Shown piece after piece: positions 1 to 9,082 of a stretch of 64,000 nt of DNA. The notes under the pieces were generated by a model that saw only the letters and a program-made list of their open reading frames with translations, was not told the DNA's origin and did not search any database. A program made the position numbers and the translations under genes. Source of the DNA: Pseudomonadales bacterium (GTDB lineage Bacteria > Pseudomonadota > Gammaproteobacteria > Pseudomonadales > Azotimanducaceae); NCBI GenBank assembly GCA_012103505.1, contig WLWP01000003.1, positions 83,767 to 147,766 of the forward strand. The letters are read 5' to 3'. How positions within the stretch are numbered: position 1 is the stretch's first letter; each line of letters begins with the position of its first letter.

Positions 1-237
1 CGCAAGGTGATCCGGGATCATACAAAAGAAGGCGCCATCGACTTTTCCGTCGGCGCCTTCATCGGCTTGATTGGAGTAGGAGATATCTCCGCAGCTGCGG
101 CAGCGGGCGTGTCTAACGTTGCACTTCGCGCAATTCTCACACGGCTAGGCATGGATGATTCAGCACGCCCCGCTTCTCGATTCGTCTACAAAATGCGTCT
201 GCCTAATACTCCCAAACTACCAACGCGTTTGAATTAA
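1..237 (+). CDS. C-terminal end of an unrecognised protein (cut by window edge)
   Basis: The reading frame is already open at base 1 and ends at a TAA at 235-237, so this is most likely the 3' end of a longer gene. About 78 residues are visible. They contain a glycine/alanine-rich hydrophobic stretch (residues 16-45) that could be one membrane-inserting or packed helix, then a basic, proline-containing tail. No family is recognised. A methionine at base 7 could be an internal start, but no ribosome site can be judged because the upstream sequence is missing. Confidence 0.4.
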   Translation, partial: RKVIRDHTKEGAIDFSVGAFIGLIGVGDISAAAAAGVSNVALRAILTRLGMDDSARPASRFVYKMRLPNTPKLPTRLN

Positions 238-325
238 TCTTCCACCGACCTACTAATTTGTGAGCGGGTCTGACGCGAGACGGTATGCCAATTAGCTGTA
301 GAGCTATTCTGAGGAGGACCAACAC

Positions 326-370
326 ATGGGTAAAGTAGATAAGTGGCAACGAGAAGAGGCGATCCCCTAA
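326..370 (+). other. 14-codon ORF behind a strong ribosome site, probably a gene remnant
   Basis: A GAGGAGG-type Shine-Dalgarno (about 311-317) sits 9 bases before an ATG. The frame reads MGKVDKWQREEAIP and then stops. After the stop the same frame would run on for about 23 more codons. This looks like the start of a gene cut short by a nonsense change, or a leader peptide for the ATPase downstream. Nothing else was seen between 238 and 464. Confidence 0.25.
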
Positions 371-464
371 GCTTCTCGGCTATCAGCGGAGCACGGACCT
401 TGGTTTAATGAGGTCATGAAAAGGACTTTAACGAGAAACTAGGGAATATGGCCGGAGCAGAACC

Positions 465-2752
465 ATGATAGAGCACCTTCGATTACTCAGAAACATCGGT
501 CAATTCGACAGTGTGGCGCCACCTGAGCAACTTGCACTTACACCGTTCACGTTGATCTACGGTGAGAATGGTCGGGGGAAAACAACGCTCGCCGCAATCT
601 TGCGTTCGCTTGCAACAAACGATTCTTCCCTCGTAGAAGAACGGCATCGATTGGGCGCACAACATCCACCACATATCGTGATCGATCATGCTCAGCATCA
701 ATGTATCTATGAGGATGGTGCCTGGTCAGAGAATTTACCCAACCTTGCCATTTTCGACGACACCTTTGTCTCTACCAATGTGTGTTCTGGCATAGAACTG
801 CAGCCGGCGCACCGGCAGAGCATGCACGAATTGATTCTAGGCGAGCAAGGTGTTGCGCTGAGCTCTGTACTGCAGGGTCATGTGAGCCGAGTAGAAGAAC
901 ACAATGCTGCTCTGCGCGAGCTCAGTGACGCGATTCCAGCGGAAGATCGAGGACCGTACGACGTGGTCGCATTTTGCAATCTGAGTGAAGACCCAGGTAT
1001 AGATACAAAGATTAGAGAAGCAGAACGCAGAGTGGCCGCGGCTAAGTCAGGCGATGCCATTCGACAGCGTCCCGGGTTTCAGCCCATCGTCATTGCTGAT
1101 TTTTATGAAGAGGGAATCAAGGAAATTCTCCGACAGTCAATTAGCGAGTTGGATGTAGAAGCGGCCAATCGTGTTCGCTCGCATATCGAAAAATTGGAAC
1201 AGGGTGGTGAGAATTGGGTCGCGGATGGGGTGAAACGCATTTCATCGGTCTCTGCGGATGGAGACACCGAGGTTTGCCCGTTTTGTGCGCAGGATTTGGA
1301 TGGTGCGGATCTTATTGCACATTATCGGGCTTACTTCAGCGAGGCGTATGAGGCTTTAAAAAGCACGATACGTAGTACTGGCATTGCTATAGGCGAGGCG
1401 CATAGCGGCGATGCTCAAGCAGCATTTGAGCGCAACCTGCGTAATGCAGTCGAAACTCGAGAGTTCTGGAAGGCGTTCGCTGAACTGCCTGAGATTGCGA
1501 TTGATACCGCGGAAATCGCACGACGTTGGAATACGGCGAGAGACTCTGTGCTTGATCAACTGGTTCAAAGGCGGCGGCTCCACTTGAGTCAATGGTCATT
1601 AGCGATAAAACGCGCGAAGCGATACGCGACTATCGTCCGGAAATCGCGAAACTTACCGAGTTGTCTAATGCGCTCGCGAATAGCAATGATCAGATCGCGA
1701 TCGTTAAAGAACAAGTTGGCGCTGATGATCTTGCGGCGTTAGAAACCGATCTTAAAAAACTTCGCGCACAAAAGGCGAGATTCAACGAATCAGTCATCCC
1801 TCAGTGTGCAGCGTACCTTGAAGAAATGAGCGCAAAGACGGAGACAGAAAAGCGGCGAGATGAGACACGAACAGCACTGGATGACTATCGCGACCAGATC
1901 TTTCCTCAATACGAAAGTGCCATCAACGATTACCTGCAACGCTTTACAGCTTCATTTCGGATCGGGCGATTTAAATCCGTGAATACACGGGGTGGTTCTT
2001 CCGCATCGTATTGCGTCGTGATCAATCATCAAGAAGTGAACGTGACGGCAGATGAGGGTCCGTCTTTCAAAAATACGTTGAGTGCCGGTGACCGGAACAC
2101 GTTAGCGCTGGCGTTCTTTTTCGCATCGCTTGATCACGCAGCCGACTTGGCTGGCAAAGTTGTCGTCATCGATGATCCGATCACAAGTTTGGATGATCAT
2201 CGCACGTTGCGGACACGTGAAGAAATCATGCGTTTGAGTGAGAGAGTCGAACAGGTCATCATGTTGTCACACTCAAAGCCATTCCTCTGTGATCTTTGGA
2301 ATCAAGCCGATAAAAACACAGCCACCGCGCTGCGGATCAACAGAGCAGAGAGCGGGTCAGAATTTTCTGAATGGAATGTTCGTAACGATAGTATTTCAGA
2401 GCACGATAAACGCCACGAATTGGTGCGAGGGTATCTTGTATCCGCAAACCCTGATAAAGATCGTGAGGTAGCGCAGACGCTCAGACCCATCATGGAAGCC
2501 TTCATGCGCGTTGCGTATCCGGAGCATTTCCCGCCAGGCAAACTTCTAGGCCCGTTCCTTGGTATCGCCGATCAGTATGTCGGAACGAATCGTGAAATTT
2601 TGTCCGTAGGAGATATTGCCGAAGCACGTGAATTGCTTAAGTACGCCAACCAGTTCCATCACGATAATCCAACTTGGCAGACGACTGCGATTAACGATGC
2701 AGAGCTTTCGGATTTTGCGCGAAGAACGCTAATTTTTACTTCTCGAGCCTGA
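465..2752 (+). pseudogene. RloC/AAA_13-like ATPase, split by a one-base frameshift
   Basis: Two overlapping frames (465-1742 and 1592-2752) together make one AAA_13-type, SMC-like ATPase of about 760 residues. The first carries the Walker A GENGRGKTT (residues 33-41), coiled-coil-like segments and a CPFC pair near residue 271 that resembles the zinc hook of RloC. The second carries the Walker B VVVIDDPITSLDD and the family's C-terminal part. The frame change falls near 1567-1571 (CAAAGGCGG): restoring one base joins VQ(R/K) to AAAPLES without a gap. The ATG at 465 has a GGAG site. RloC-type proteins are DNA-damage-activated anticodon nucleases that back up restriction systems. I do not see a confident nuclease motif, so defence is an inference from the ATPase type. 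As written the gene would give two separate polypeptides. Confidence 0.75.
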
Positions 2753-2813
2753 AGATTGGGTTTTTGTCCCGATTCCTGGTTGTGAACTGAGTCGCAATTG
2801 ACCCAATCGAATC

Positions 2814-2827
2814 GTTAACAATTAACA
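2814..2827. promoter_or_regulatory. GTTAACAATTAACA element upstream of the HD-GYP operon
   Basis: This 14-base element lies 41 bases before the HD-GYP start. The identical 14-mer occurs at 13740-13753 and a one-mismatch copy at 48586-48599. The core GTTAAC is a palindrome with GT/AC half-sites of the kind bound by GntR-family regulators. Operator function is inferred. Confidence 0.4.
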
Positions 2828-2868
2828 GGAACCGTCAATAGGCTGCACAAACGTCTAGACTTGAATTC

Positions 2869-4083
2869 ATGCAAGCCATACATATGCCAAGTGATCCGAA
2901 TCTATTAGAAGTTCCCGTAGGATCGCTTGATTTGGGGATGTTCGTCGCTGAACTTGATAGACCTTGGAGTGAAACGCCGTTCGCGCTTCAAGGGTTCTGT
3001 ATTCGCGAACAAGGCGATATTGATTGTCTTCGGGACCATTGTTCCTACGTCTATGTGGATCCACAGCGAAAGGCTCGGTTAGGTACCTATAGCAAGCGTC
3101 ACGCACCTGGGAAGGCCAAACGTCGAGACTCTATTTCCATCAAGAAGGAATTTACGCAAGCGAAGGTGGACTTCGCCTCGGCATCACAGACGATGGAAAA
3201 GGTGTTCACGCGCATTCACTCGAATCGGAAAGTGGACGTCGAGGTCATTAAGTCTGCTATCACGCCGTTAATCGACAGCGTATTTAGAAACCGCGAAGCG
3301 TTGGCAGCGCTTGTGCGTATGAAAGATAAAGATGATTACTACTACCAACACAGTGTGTCTTCGGCGGTGTGGGCTGCTGTTCTGGGACGCCACCTGGGGA
3401 TGGAAAAGAAGAGTTTAGTCACGCTTGCCTTAGGGGCGTCGATGATGGATGTCGGAATGACAGCGATTCCCGATGAGCTGCTTAACAAGGAGGGCAAATT
3501 AGACCCTCATGAAGTCGAGGAAATTCGGGCGCACGTCAAAACTAGTGTGCAGATGATGCAAGACGCGGGAACGCGGGACACCAAAGTCATGGATATATTG
3601 GCGTGTCACCACGAGCGGTATGACGGAAGTGGTTATCCGCTCGGACTGAAGAGTAGTCAGATTCCACCGATGGCTCGGATCGCGGGATTGGTGGACACTT
3701 ATGATGCGATGATCACTAACCGGCCACATGCAAAGGCGAGGCCGTCGTTTGAGGCGATGCAAGAGTTGGGCGATCTGAAAGACACACTGTTTCAAGGTTC
3801 AATGGTAGAACAATTCATGCAGACAGTCGGGATGTTCCCGACGGGTTCAGTTGTGGAGTTAAATACGGGTGAGGTGGGTGTGGTTGTTCAGCAAAACAGC
3901 CAGCGTCGTCTCAGACCCAGAGTTGTGATTCTCTTGGACAGTAACAAGCGCAAGATGCCTTCACCGACACAGGTTGACCTCACGAGCTACACGTCGGTCG
4001 ATCAAAAAACGCCGACGATGTGGATTGCTAAAGAACTCAATTCGGGTGCCCACGGAATTGAGCCGGAAGAGTACTTTCTATAA
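2869..4083 (+). CDS. DUF3391 plus HD-GYP domain protein, HD motif degenerate
   Basis: A 404-residue cytoplasmic protein. Residues about 12-140 match the DUF3391 N-terminal domain and about 150-345 an HD-GYP domain, the family that hydrolyses cyclic di-GMP. The GYP part is intact (HHERYDGSGYP from residue 247), but the metal-binding HD pair is Met-Asp (SMMDVG, D194), and the following lysine is Met. Loss of the histidine occurs in some DUF3391 members and points to weak or no phosphodiesterase activity and a signalling or binding role. The stop overlaps the ATG of the EAL gene (TAATG), so the two are translationally coupled. A start at the Met six codons in (2884) is also possible. Confidence 0.88.
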   Translation: MQAIHMPSDPNLLEVPVGSLDLGMFVAELDRPWSETPFALQGFCIREQGDIDCLRDHCSYVYVDPQRKARLGTYSKRHAPGKAKRRDSISIKKEFTQAKVDFASASQTMEKVFTRIHSNRKVDVEVIKSAITPLIDSVFRNREALAALVRMKDKDDYYYQHSVSSAVWAAVLGRHLGMEKKSLVTLALGASMMDVGMTAIPDELLNKEGKLDPHEVEEIRAHVKTSVQMMQDAGTRDTKVMDILACHHERYDGSGYPLGLKSSQIPPMARIAGLVDTYDAMITNRPHAKARPSFEAMQELGDLKDTLFQGSMVEQFMQTVGMFPTGSVVELNTGEVGVVVQQNSQRRLRPRVVILLDSNKRKMPSPTQVDLTSYTSVDQKTPTMWIAKELNSGAHGIEPEEYFL

Positions 4084-5312
4084 TGGCTGCCGCGTCAGCG
4101 AACGCGCATTGCCTCGTTCAGTTGTCTGGTTTGGGTGAGCTGGTCGAGTGTACGGGAGAAGAAACGCTCGGGATGCACTTAGAGGAGTTTGAAGAACGTC
4201 TGAACGAAGTTGTTCGCGCGGAAGATAAACTCCTCAAGCTCTCCGCCGACAAATACTGTTTGCTCTTCAAGGACATGACGGAGCGGCATGTTCTTGAACT
4301 GGCAGCGGCAAAAATCCAACGTGTATTCCATTCCCCGGTAGATTGTATTGGTACTTTGTTGCCGTATGACGTTAATGCCGGTTTTGTGATCCCAAACGAT
4401 AGGCACACGAGCAGTCGCGAAATGATGCAGCTCGCAGAAGGCGCATTAAGATTAGCCATCTCGACCAATGAGTCCTTTGTCATCGTTGAGCCCGGCGAAG
4501 ATGCCCAAGAAAAACCGGATCCGTCCCTCGTGCCGAAAATCGAACAGGCGGTCGAGCGTGGGGAATTTGTACTCTTCTACCAGCCTAAGATCAGTGCTGC
4601 TTATGGCACTGTGATTGGTGCGGAAGGTTTAGTGCGTTGGTTGGATCCGCGTAAGAAAAAAGTCATCCCACCCGGTCTATTCATTGAAGCAGCGGAACAG
4701 AGTGCTGTCATCGTTCCGCTGACCGAGTTCCTCATTCGTTCTGCGGTATCAACCTGTAGCGAGTGGGACGAATCTGTCGGTATTGCGATCAATGTGCCGC
4801 CTAAGTTGTTAGAAAAAGACACGCTGCTTTCTGTGGTGAGCGATGCGCTTGATTTTTATGCAATCTCACCTGGACGACTGACGCTTGAGATTACCGAGCG
4901 TGGAGAGCTTCCCTCGTCCGCTTTTCAGTATCTCGAAGGTATGCGAGAGATGGGTGTGAAGATTGCGATCGATGACTTTGGTACTGGACAGTGTTCGCTG
5001 ATGTACTTTAGGGACTTACCCGCAGATGAAGTGAAAATTGATCAAGCCTTTGTCAGCAGAATGAGGAGCAGTAAGAAGGACCGAGCGATTGTCGAAGGCA
5101 TCATTCAGCTGAGTCATTTGTGTGAAATGACGGTGGTTGCAGAAGGCATTGAAGATGAGAAAACAGCCGCGTTACTCACAGAGTTGAAATGCGACACCCT
5201 GCAGGGTTACCACTACGGGAAACCTGTGGATGGCGAGACGTTCGCCGAAAAGCATCTTAACAAACTACAATCCCCAGAATCTGGCGGCTATTTTTCAAGG
5301 CTGCTTGGATGA
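4083..5312 (+). CDS. EAL-domain cyclic di-GMP phosphodiesterase
   Basis: 409 residues. The first about 150 look like a degenerate GGDEF-like region without a GGDEF signature. Residues about 155-395 form an EAL domain, which linearises cyclic di-GMP to pGpG. The signature is EGL rather than EAL (residues about 181-183). The other metal and catalytic positions are present: Asn in INVPPK, Glu in EITE, the DDFGTG pair, Lys in VKID, Glu in VAEGIE and Gln in LQGY. Activity is therefore plausible. It is coupled upstream to the degenerate HD-GYP gene and downstream (ATGA overlap) to a GFA-domain gene. This arrangement suggests that the HD-GYP partner modulates the EAL protein, which is an inference. 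Confidence 0.88.
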   Translation: MAAASANAHCLVQLSGLGELVECTGEETLGMHLEEFEERLNEVVRAEDKLLKLSADKYCLLFKDMTERHVLELAAAKIQRVFHSPVDCIGTLLPYDVNAGFVIPNDRHTSSREMMQLAEGALRLAISTNESFVIVEPGEDAQEKPDPSLVPKIEQAVERGEFVLFYQPKISAAYGTVIGAEGLVRWLDPRKKKVIPPGLFIEAAEQSAVIVPLTEFLIRSAVSTCSEWDESVGIAINVPPKLLEKDTLLSVVSDALDFYAISPGRLTLEITERGELPSSAFQYLEGMREMGVKIAIDDFGTGQCSLMYFRDLPADEVKIDQAFVSRMRSSKKDRAIVEGIIQLSHLCEMTVVAEGIEDEKTAALLTELKCDTLQGYHYGKPVDGETFAEKHLNKLQSPESGGYFSRLLG

Positions 5313-5665
5313 ACCCTACTTATGCTGGTTCGTGTCATTGCGGCGCGGTTGAATTTACGTTTGAAGTGGACGAGTTTGCTGCATGGCAATGTAATTGCTC
5401 GCTGTGTCGCAGAACGGGCGCTATCTATCATCGCGTCGAAGCGACTTGCTTTCACTTAAAAGAGCCGCTTGTCGAGCTGGAATCTTATGGATCTAAGCCG
5501 CTTATTTCTCACAAACGATGTGCTCGGTGTGGGGTGCACACATTTTCCCAGGTTAAGTTTGGCCATGAAATTGGCGCATTGTATTGCGTTAACCTGCTGT
5601 GTGTTGGCGACATCGAAACCAATAAGCTCAGTGTCGAACAGTTCAATGGTGCTCGAGATCTGTAG
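5309..5665 (+). CDS. GFA/CENP-V family zinc protein
   Basis: 118 residues with the family's cysteine pattern: SCHCGAVEF near the N-terminus, CNCSLCRRTGA (residues about 29-39) and CARCGVHTF (about 71-79). These Cys residues bind zinc. The family name comes from glutathione-dependent formaldehyde-activating enzyme, but most members have no proven reaction. Its ATG overlaps the stop of the EAL gene, so it is the third gene of the operon. The link to cyclic di-GMP is unexplained. It nearly abuts the converging DUF3604 gene. Confidence 0.88.
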   Translation: MNPTYAGSCHCGAVEFTFEVDEFAAWQCNCSLCRRTGAIYHRVEATCFHLKEPLVELESYGSKPLISHKRCARCGVHTFSQVKFGHEIGALYCVNLLCVGDIETNKLSVEQFNGARDL

Positions 5666-5668
5666 GGG

Positions 5669-7519
5669 TTACGACTTTGGTTGATACCAAATCGGTGAAG
5701 ACCAAGCCCTTTCTTGGTGGGTTGCGGGTAGATCAGGGTTAGGAGTAATGCCCAATCGAATTGCATCCCAGGTTGACCACCGACAACTTGGATTCTCAAG
5801 CACGCGTGCATAATAGTAAGCCTGCTGATTGGGCTCGAAGTCCGGATCTTGCCAGGTGTCGAGCAGTGTCACGGCGCCTTTATTCCGGCTCACACTGCAA
5901 TCGCTGAGATTCACTTTTGCCCCATTGTCTGGGCACCGGTGCGTCGACTTGTCCGGTACCAAACCATCTGAACAGACCACATCAAAGATGGCTTCTTTCG
6001 CCTCGCCGTTTTCAACCCAGCCTTTGACCACTTGTGCGCGTTGAAGCCAACCGGCGTTGGGATCGCGAGATGCCCAGACCATGAACCTCGGTGATTGGGA
6101 CTGGTCGAGTACGCCACCCATTGGCACGCCCGTGGCGTAGGCGGTCTTCATCGGTGCTGCTTGATCGGTGATGTCGGCAGGTAGAGGACCGCCAAAAAAA
6201 TGAACCCTGATTCGGGGTCCGGAGGTGGCGAACGTTTCACGGCGCCGCATGGCGTCATACAGTGACTCGCGGGTATTTTCGTCAGCCCAAACGCCAGCAA
6301 GACCGCCGGTACCGTGTGTGGCTTGTTGCGGTGTCCAAAAGTCTTCCCAGGAAGCGTTGGGGTTGGCGTGGTCGGGATAAGCAGAACCACGGGAGACTGC
6401 GGTGTTGGGACCGCCACTAAAGTAGTTGTCTTCATCGAACGGTCCGCCGGAGAGATGGCTGTCACTCGCGCCGATCACACCGAGTTGATAGGGGTTGAAA
6501 CCACTACGGGATTGGAATTCGAGACCCGTGTTGAGGGCATCACGGTAGTAGCCGCCTTTAAAAACGGAAATGGGATTCGTACTATCCGTCCGATTTAGAA
6601 AGTACTGTACGATTTGGAAATCTGCCCACTCATCGTTGGGTGAAAGTAGGGGGTGGGTTTCTGAGGTTCCTTTCTGCTGGCTGATCTCTGCAATAGGTTC
6701 GTTGCGCATTCGCTTTTCGGCGTATTGCTGATCGATGGGTTCCCCTTGAAACGTTGTTTCTTGAAATGCTAACCCATCGCTTTGGTTCATGTTGTGTGGG
6801 ATGGCTAATCCTTCTATGCCTTCAGAGCGCAACGCATCTAACCAGTTCCAGAGATCTTCTGGATCGAGCGAATCTGTAGAACTGAATGGAATGCTTGGGA
6901 CGTCGCTGCCGCGGAACACGACGTTGCGGTGCAAGTGTCGATTGCCGGGGGTGGGTGTGTACTCATAACCAATAAAGGCTGTGAAGGTACCGGGATCGTT
7001 ATGTCGTTCAGCGGCCTCGATGATGCGTTGCCACGCGTACTTCGAGACATCTGGCCCCATGAACTCTGGTGAATCTTCTGCCAGCGCGTTGAGGCGTCTG
7101 ACTATGCTGTCGAGTGGCGTGCCATCTGGGACTAAGGATTGTGCGTCCGGATGGCCGTAGTGGGGCGCATCCGGATCCAACTGAGCAGAGAACACGCCCA
7201 GGAACTTCGCATGGTCGCTGACCATAAGAAAGTCGAGCGGTTGCGCATTGATGCGAAGGGTCGCGCCGGATGGGTGAGGAATGGCCTCTCCTTTCGCATA
7301 GCGATAGGCATCGTCTGGGGTCGTCCGTACATTGCCCATGAACGCATCGAACGAATACATCGTGTGGATGTGGGTATCGCCAAAATACGCCGAACGCGGC
7401 GTGGGTTCTGCATTGGCAAGTAGAGATCCGGAAGCCATAGCAGTGATAAGACAGATCCCGAGACTAAGCTGTCGAGTGAAGTGTTGAGTTGTCCTCTGAG
7501 CTGATCTTTCTGTTCGCAT
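5669..7519 (-). CDS. Secreted DUF3604 protein
   Basis: 616 residues. It has an N-terminal signal peptide (hydrophobic core LGICLITAMASGSLL, cleavage near ANAEP). The DUF3604 domain follows, starting with the PHP-like metal motif FGDTHIHTMYSFDA, and includes SDHAKFLG, GYEYTP, IPHN and GASDSH. PHP-type domains usually bind two or three metals and hydrolyse phosphoesters, but DUF3604 has no established substrate. It is the last gene of a minus-strand series starting at the TAXI gene, 50 bases after the SDR. A second DUF3604 gene occurs at 17477-20099, so the family is tied to this island. In marine bacteria such genes are often near sulfatases and TonB receptors. Confidence 0.88.
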   Translation of the reverse strand: MRTERSAQRTTQHFTRQLSLGICLITAMASGSLLANAEPTPRSAYFGDTHIHTMYSFDAFMGNVRTTPDDAYRYAKGEAIPHPSGATLRINAQPLDFLMVSDHAKFLGVFSAQLDPDAPHYGHPDAQSLVPDGTPLDSIVRRLNALAEDSPEFMGPDVSKYAWQRIIEAAERHNDPGTFTAFIGYEYTPTPGNRHLHRNVVFRGSDVPSIPFSSTDSLDPEDLWNWLDALRSEGIEGLAIPHNMNQSDGLAFQETTFQGEPIDQQYAEKRMRNEPIAEISQQKGTSETHPLLSPNDEWADFQIVQYFLNRTDSTNPISVFKGGYYRDALNTGLEFQSRSGFNPYQLGVIGASDSHLSGGPFDEDNYFSGGPNTAVSRGSAYPDHANPNASWEDFWTPQQATHGTGGLAGVWADENTRESLYDAMRRRETFATSGPRIRVHFFGGPLPADITDQAAPMKTAYATGVPMGGVLDQSQSPRFMVWASRDPNAGWLQRAQVVKGWVENGEAKEAIFDVVCSDGLVPDKSTHRCPDNGAKVNLSDCSVSRNKGAVTLLDTWQDPDFEPNQQAYYYARVLENPSCRWSTWDAIRLGITPNPDLPATHQERAWSSPIWYQPKS

Positions 7520-7569
7520 ATCTGCCTCCGGCGCTTGGTTTTTTCGGTTTTGTACTCTTACGGTCGTTG

Positions 7570-8436
7570 CTAAGAAAGTTCTATACCAAACAATGCATGG
7601 TAGCGCGCATTGAAGTGTTCATCGGTTAAATCGCCGCCCATGGCGACCCACTCGTCTGCGGGATGCGTTGCTCGACCCTCATTTACCCCTTGGGCGTCTT
7701 GTCCGACTGGCCATCGCAAGCGGTAGTCTTCCGTTTCAATCGATTCAATAACTGCTTCAGTGACTGATTCTGCGGGGGTACCTAGACGCTGCCCTGATGT
7801 GAAGAACTTTGAATTTCTGCGCATGACCTGTCTGTAGGGTGAGGTTTTATCGTAACGCGTTTGCTCAGCCGAATTTTCAAAAATGTTGGTTAGCACCACA
7901 CCGGGTTCGATATTCACGACGCGGATGCCAAACGAGTGTAGCTCGTGAGCCAAGGCCTCGCCGAGACACTCGAGGGCCCACTTTGAAGCTGAGTATGGGA
8001 TCTGATTCGGCATGGCCATGAGCCCCAGCACCGAGGTGATGTTCACGATACTCCCGGATCCGCGTTCACGCATTTGCGGTAAGACGGCGTGTATACAGCG
8101 CACGGCGCCGAAATAGTTGGTGTCGAACATTTGCTGATGCTCTTCCAACGGTACGAGCTCGAGTGGTGTCGCGCCACCGATCCCGGCATTGTTAACCAAG
8201 ATATCCACATGTCCTATTTTTTCTACTGCTGTCGTCACCGACTCAGTGTCACTCACATCCAATTCGACGGTTTCAATGTTGACGCCAGCTTCTTCAGCAG
8301 CTTGCATCAGCCGTTCCTGTTTGTTGAGATTGCGCATCGCAGCAAAGACTTTGTATCCGCGGTTCGCCATCCCTATCGCGGTGGTCAATCCTAAACCTGA
8401 ACTGGTACCAGTGATGAGTGCTGTCTTTGTCGTCAT
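7570..8436 (-). CDS. Short-chain dehydrogenase/reductase
   Basis: 288 residues of a classical SDR: the nucleotide-binding TGTSSGLG (residues 9-16), NNAG, the catalytic Ser (NITS) and the YSASK pair. The N-terminal basic residues after strand 2 (AAMRN) favour NADP(H). It oxidises or reduces an alcohol/ketone that the sequence does not reveal. An AAGGA site lies 8 bases before the ATG and overlaps the corrected stop of the sulfotransferase gene, so it belongs to the same operon. Confidence 0.9.
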   Translation of the reverse strand: MTTKTALITGTSSGLGLTTAIGMANRGYKVFAAMRNLNKQERLMQAAEEAGVNIETVELDVSDTESVTTAVEKIGHVDILVNNAGIGGATPLELVPLEEHQQMFDTNYFGAVRCIHAVLPQMRERGSGSIVNITSVLGLMAMPNQIPYSASKWALECLGEALAHELHSFGIRVVNIEPGVVLTNIFENSAEQTRYDKTSPYRQVMRRNSKFFTSGQRLGTPAESVTEAVIESIETEDYRLRWPVGQDAQGVNEGRATHPADEWVAMGGDLTDEHFNARYHALFGIELS

Positions 8437-8447
8437 GGGTGGTGTCC

Positions 8448-9082
8448 TTATCGTGATTGGGGGTCGACATAACCGGTGTGTTGCAAAGACCGCTCGAACG
8501 CGCGGTAGATCGTGTCTCGATCTTTTTGCCCGACGGTCTCTGCGCTCAATTTTTTGGTTCGAAAACCACTTTTTGCTTTGGAGTGGATGCCGGAAAACGG
8601 CACGCCGAGGCGTTCGAATAACTGAGCAGCTCCGCCTCTAAGTTTTCGTATCTTAGAATTTGATCGACGAGCAATGTGCCATCGTGATCTAAATACTTGT
8701 CATCGCAGGTGGGAAATCCCCCTTCTGCCATGAACTCCTCCCACGTTCGGTCTTTGGTGTCTTCGTTGTGGAATTCAGAGTTTTGATACATCGAGAAGTA
8801 AGAAACGCACTTATCAACTGGCTCTCGTTCGACACAGAACTTGGTGTATTGATTGAAGAGGTCAGGGCCGATTGCGTCTCGAACTAATGTGGCTGGACAG
8901 TGGTTGTAGAGCTCAATGCCATTGACGGTGTCGTTTTGTGCTTTATGGCCTGGTTCGCGCGGAAAGATTTTAGTGGCAATGTCGTCAGGGCCAAGCATTG
9001 AGTTGAGTTGCACCTCAAGTGCGGTCCCCGCTGTTTTTTCGGTTTTGATGAAGATAAACGCGTATTTGTGGCTGACGATCAT
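8448..9082 (-). CDS. Sulfotransferase-family protein, frameshifted near its C-terminus
   Basis: About 210 residues after correction. The PAPS 5'-phosphosulfate-type loop is IKTEKTAGTALE (residues about 11-22) and the 3'-phosphate-type segment is REPVDKCVSYF, as in sulfotransferase family 2 enzymes that move sulfate from PAPS to a hydroxyl group. As written the frame drifts after EAELL near 8617-8624 and ends early at 8546. Restoring one base gives LFERLGVPFSGIHSKAKSGF and a normal end at TAA 8448-8450, just upstream of the SDR. I chose ATG 9082 because it overlaps the SulP stop (ATGA). A longer start at 9121 would lie inside the SulP gene. Confidence 0.75.

Noticed and set aside
483..701. Minus-strand frames over the ATPase gene
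   Set aside because: They are antisense to codons that encode Walker A and flanking conserved sequence; no ribosome sites or family features.
6314..7423. Plus-strand frames inside the DUF3604 gene (6314-6598, 7139-7423)
   Set aside because: Shadows of a well-supported minus-strand gene with a signal peptide and metal motifs.
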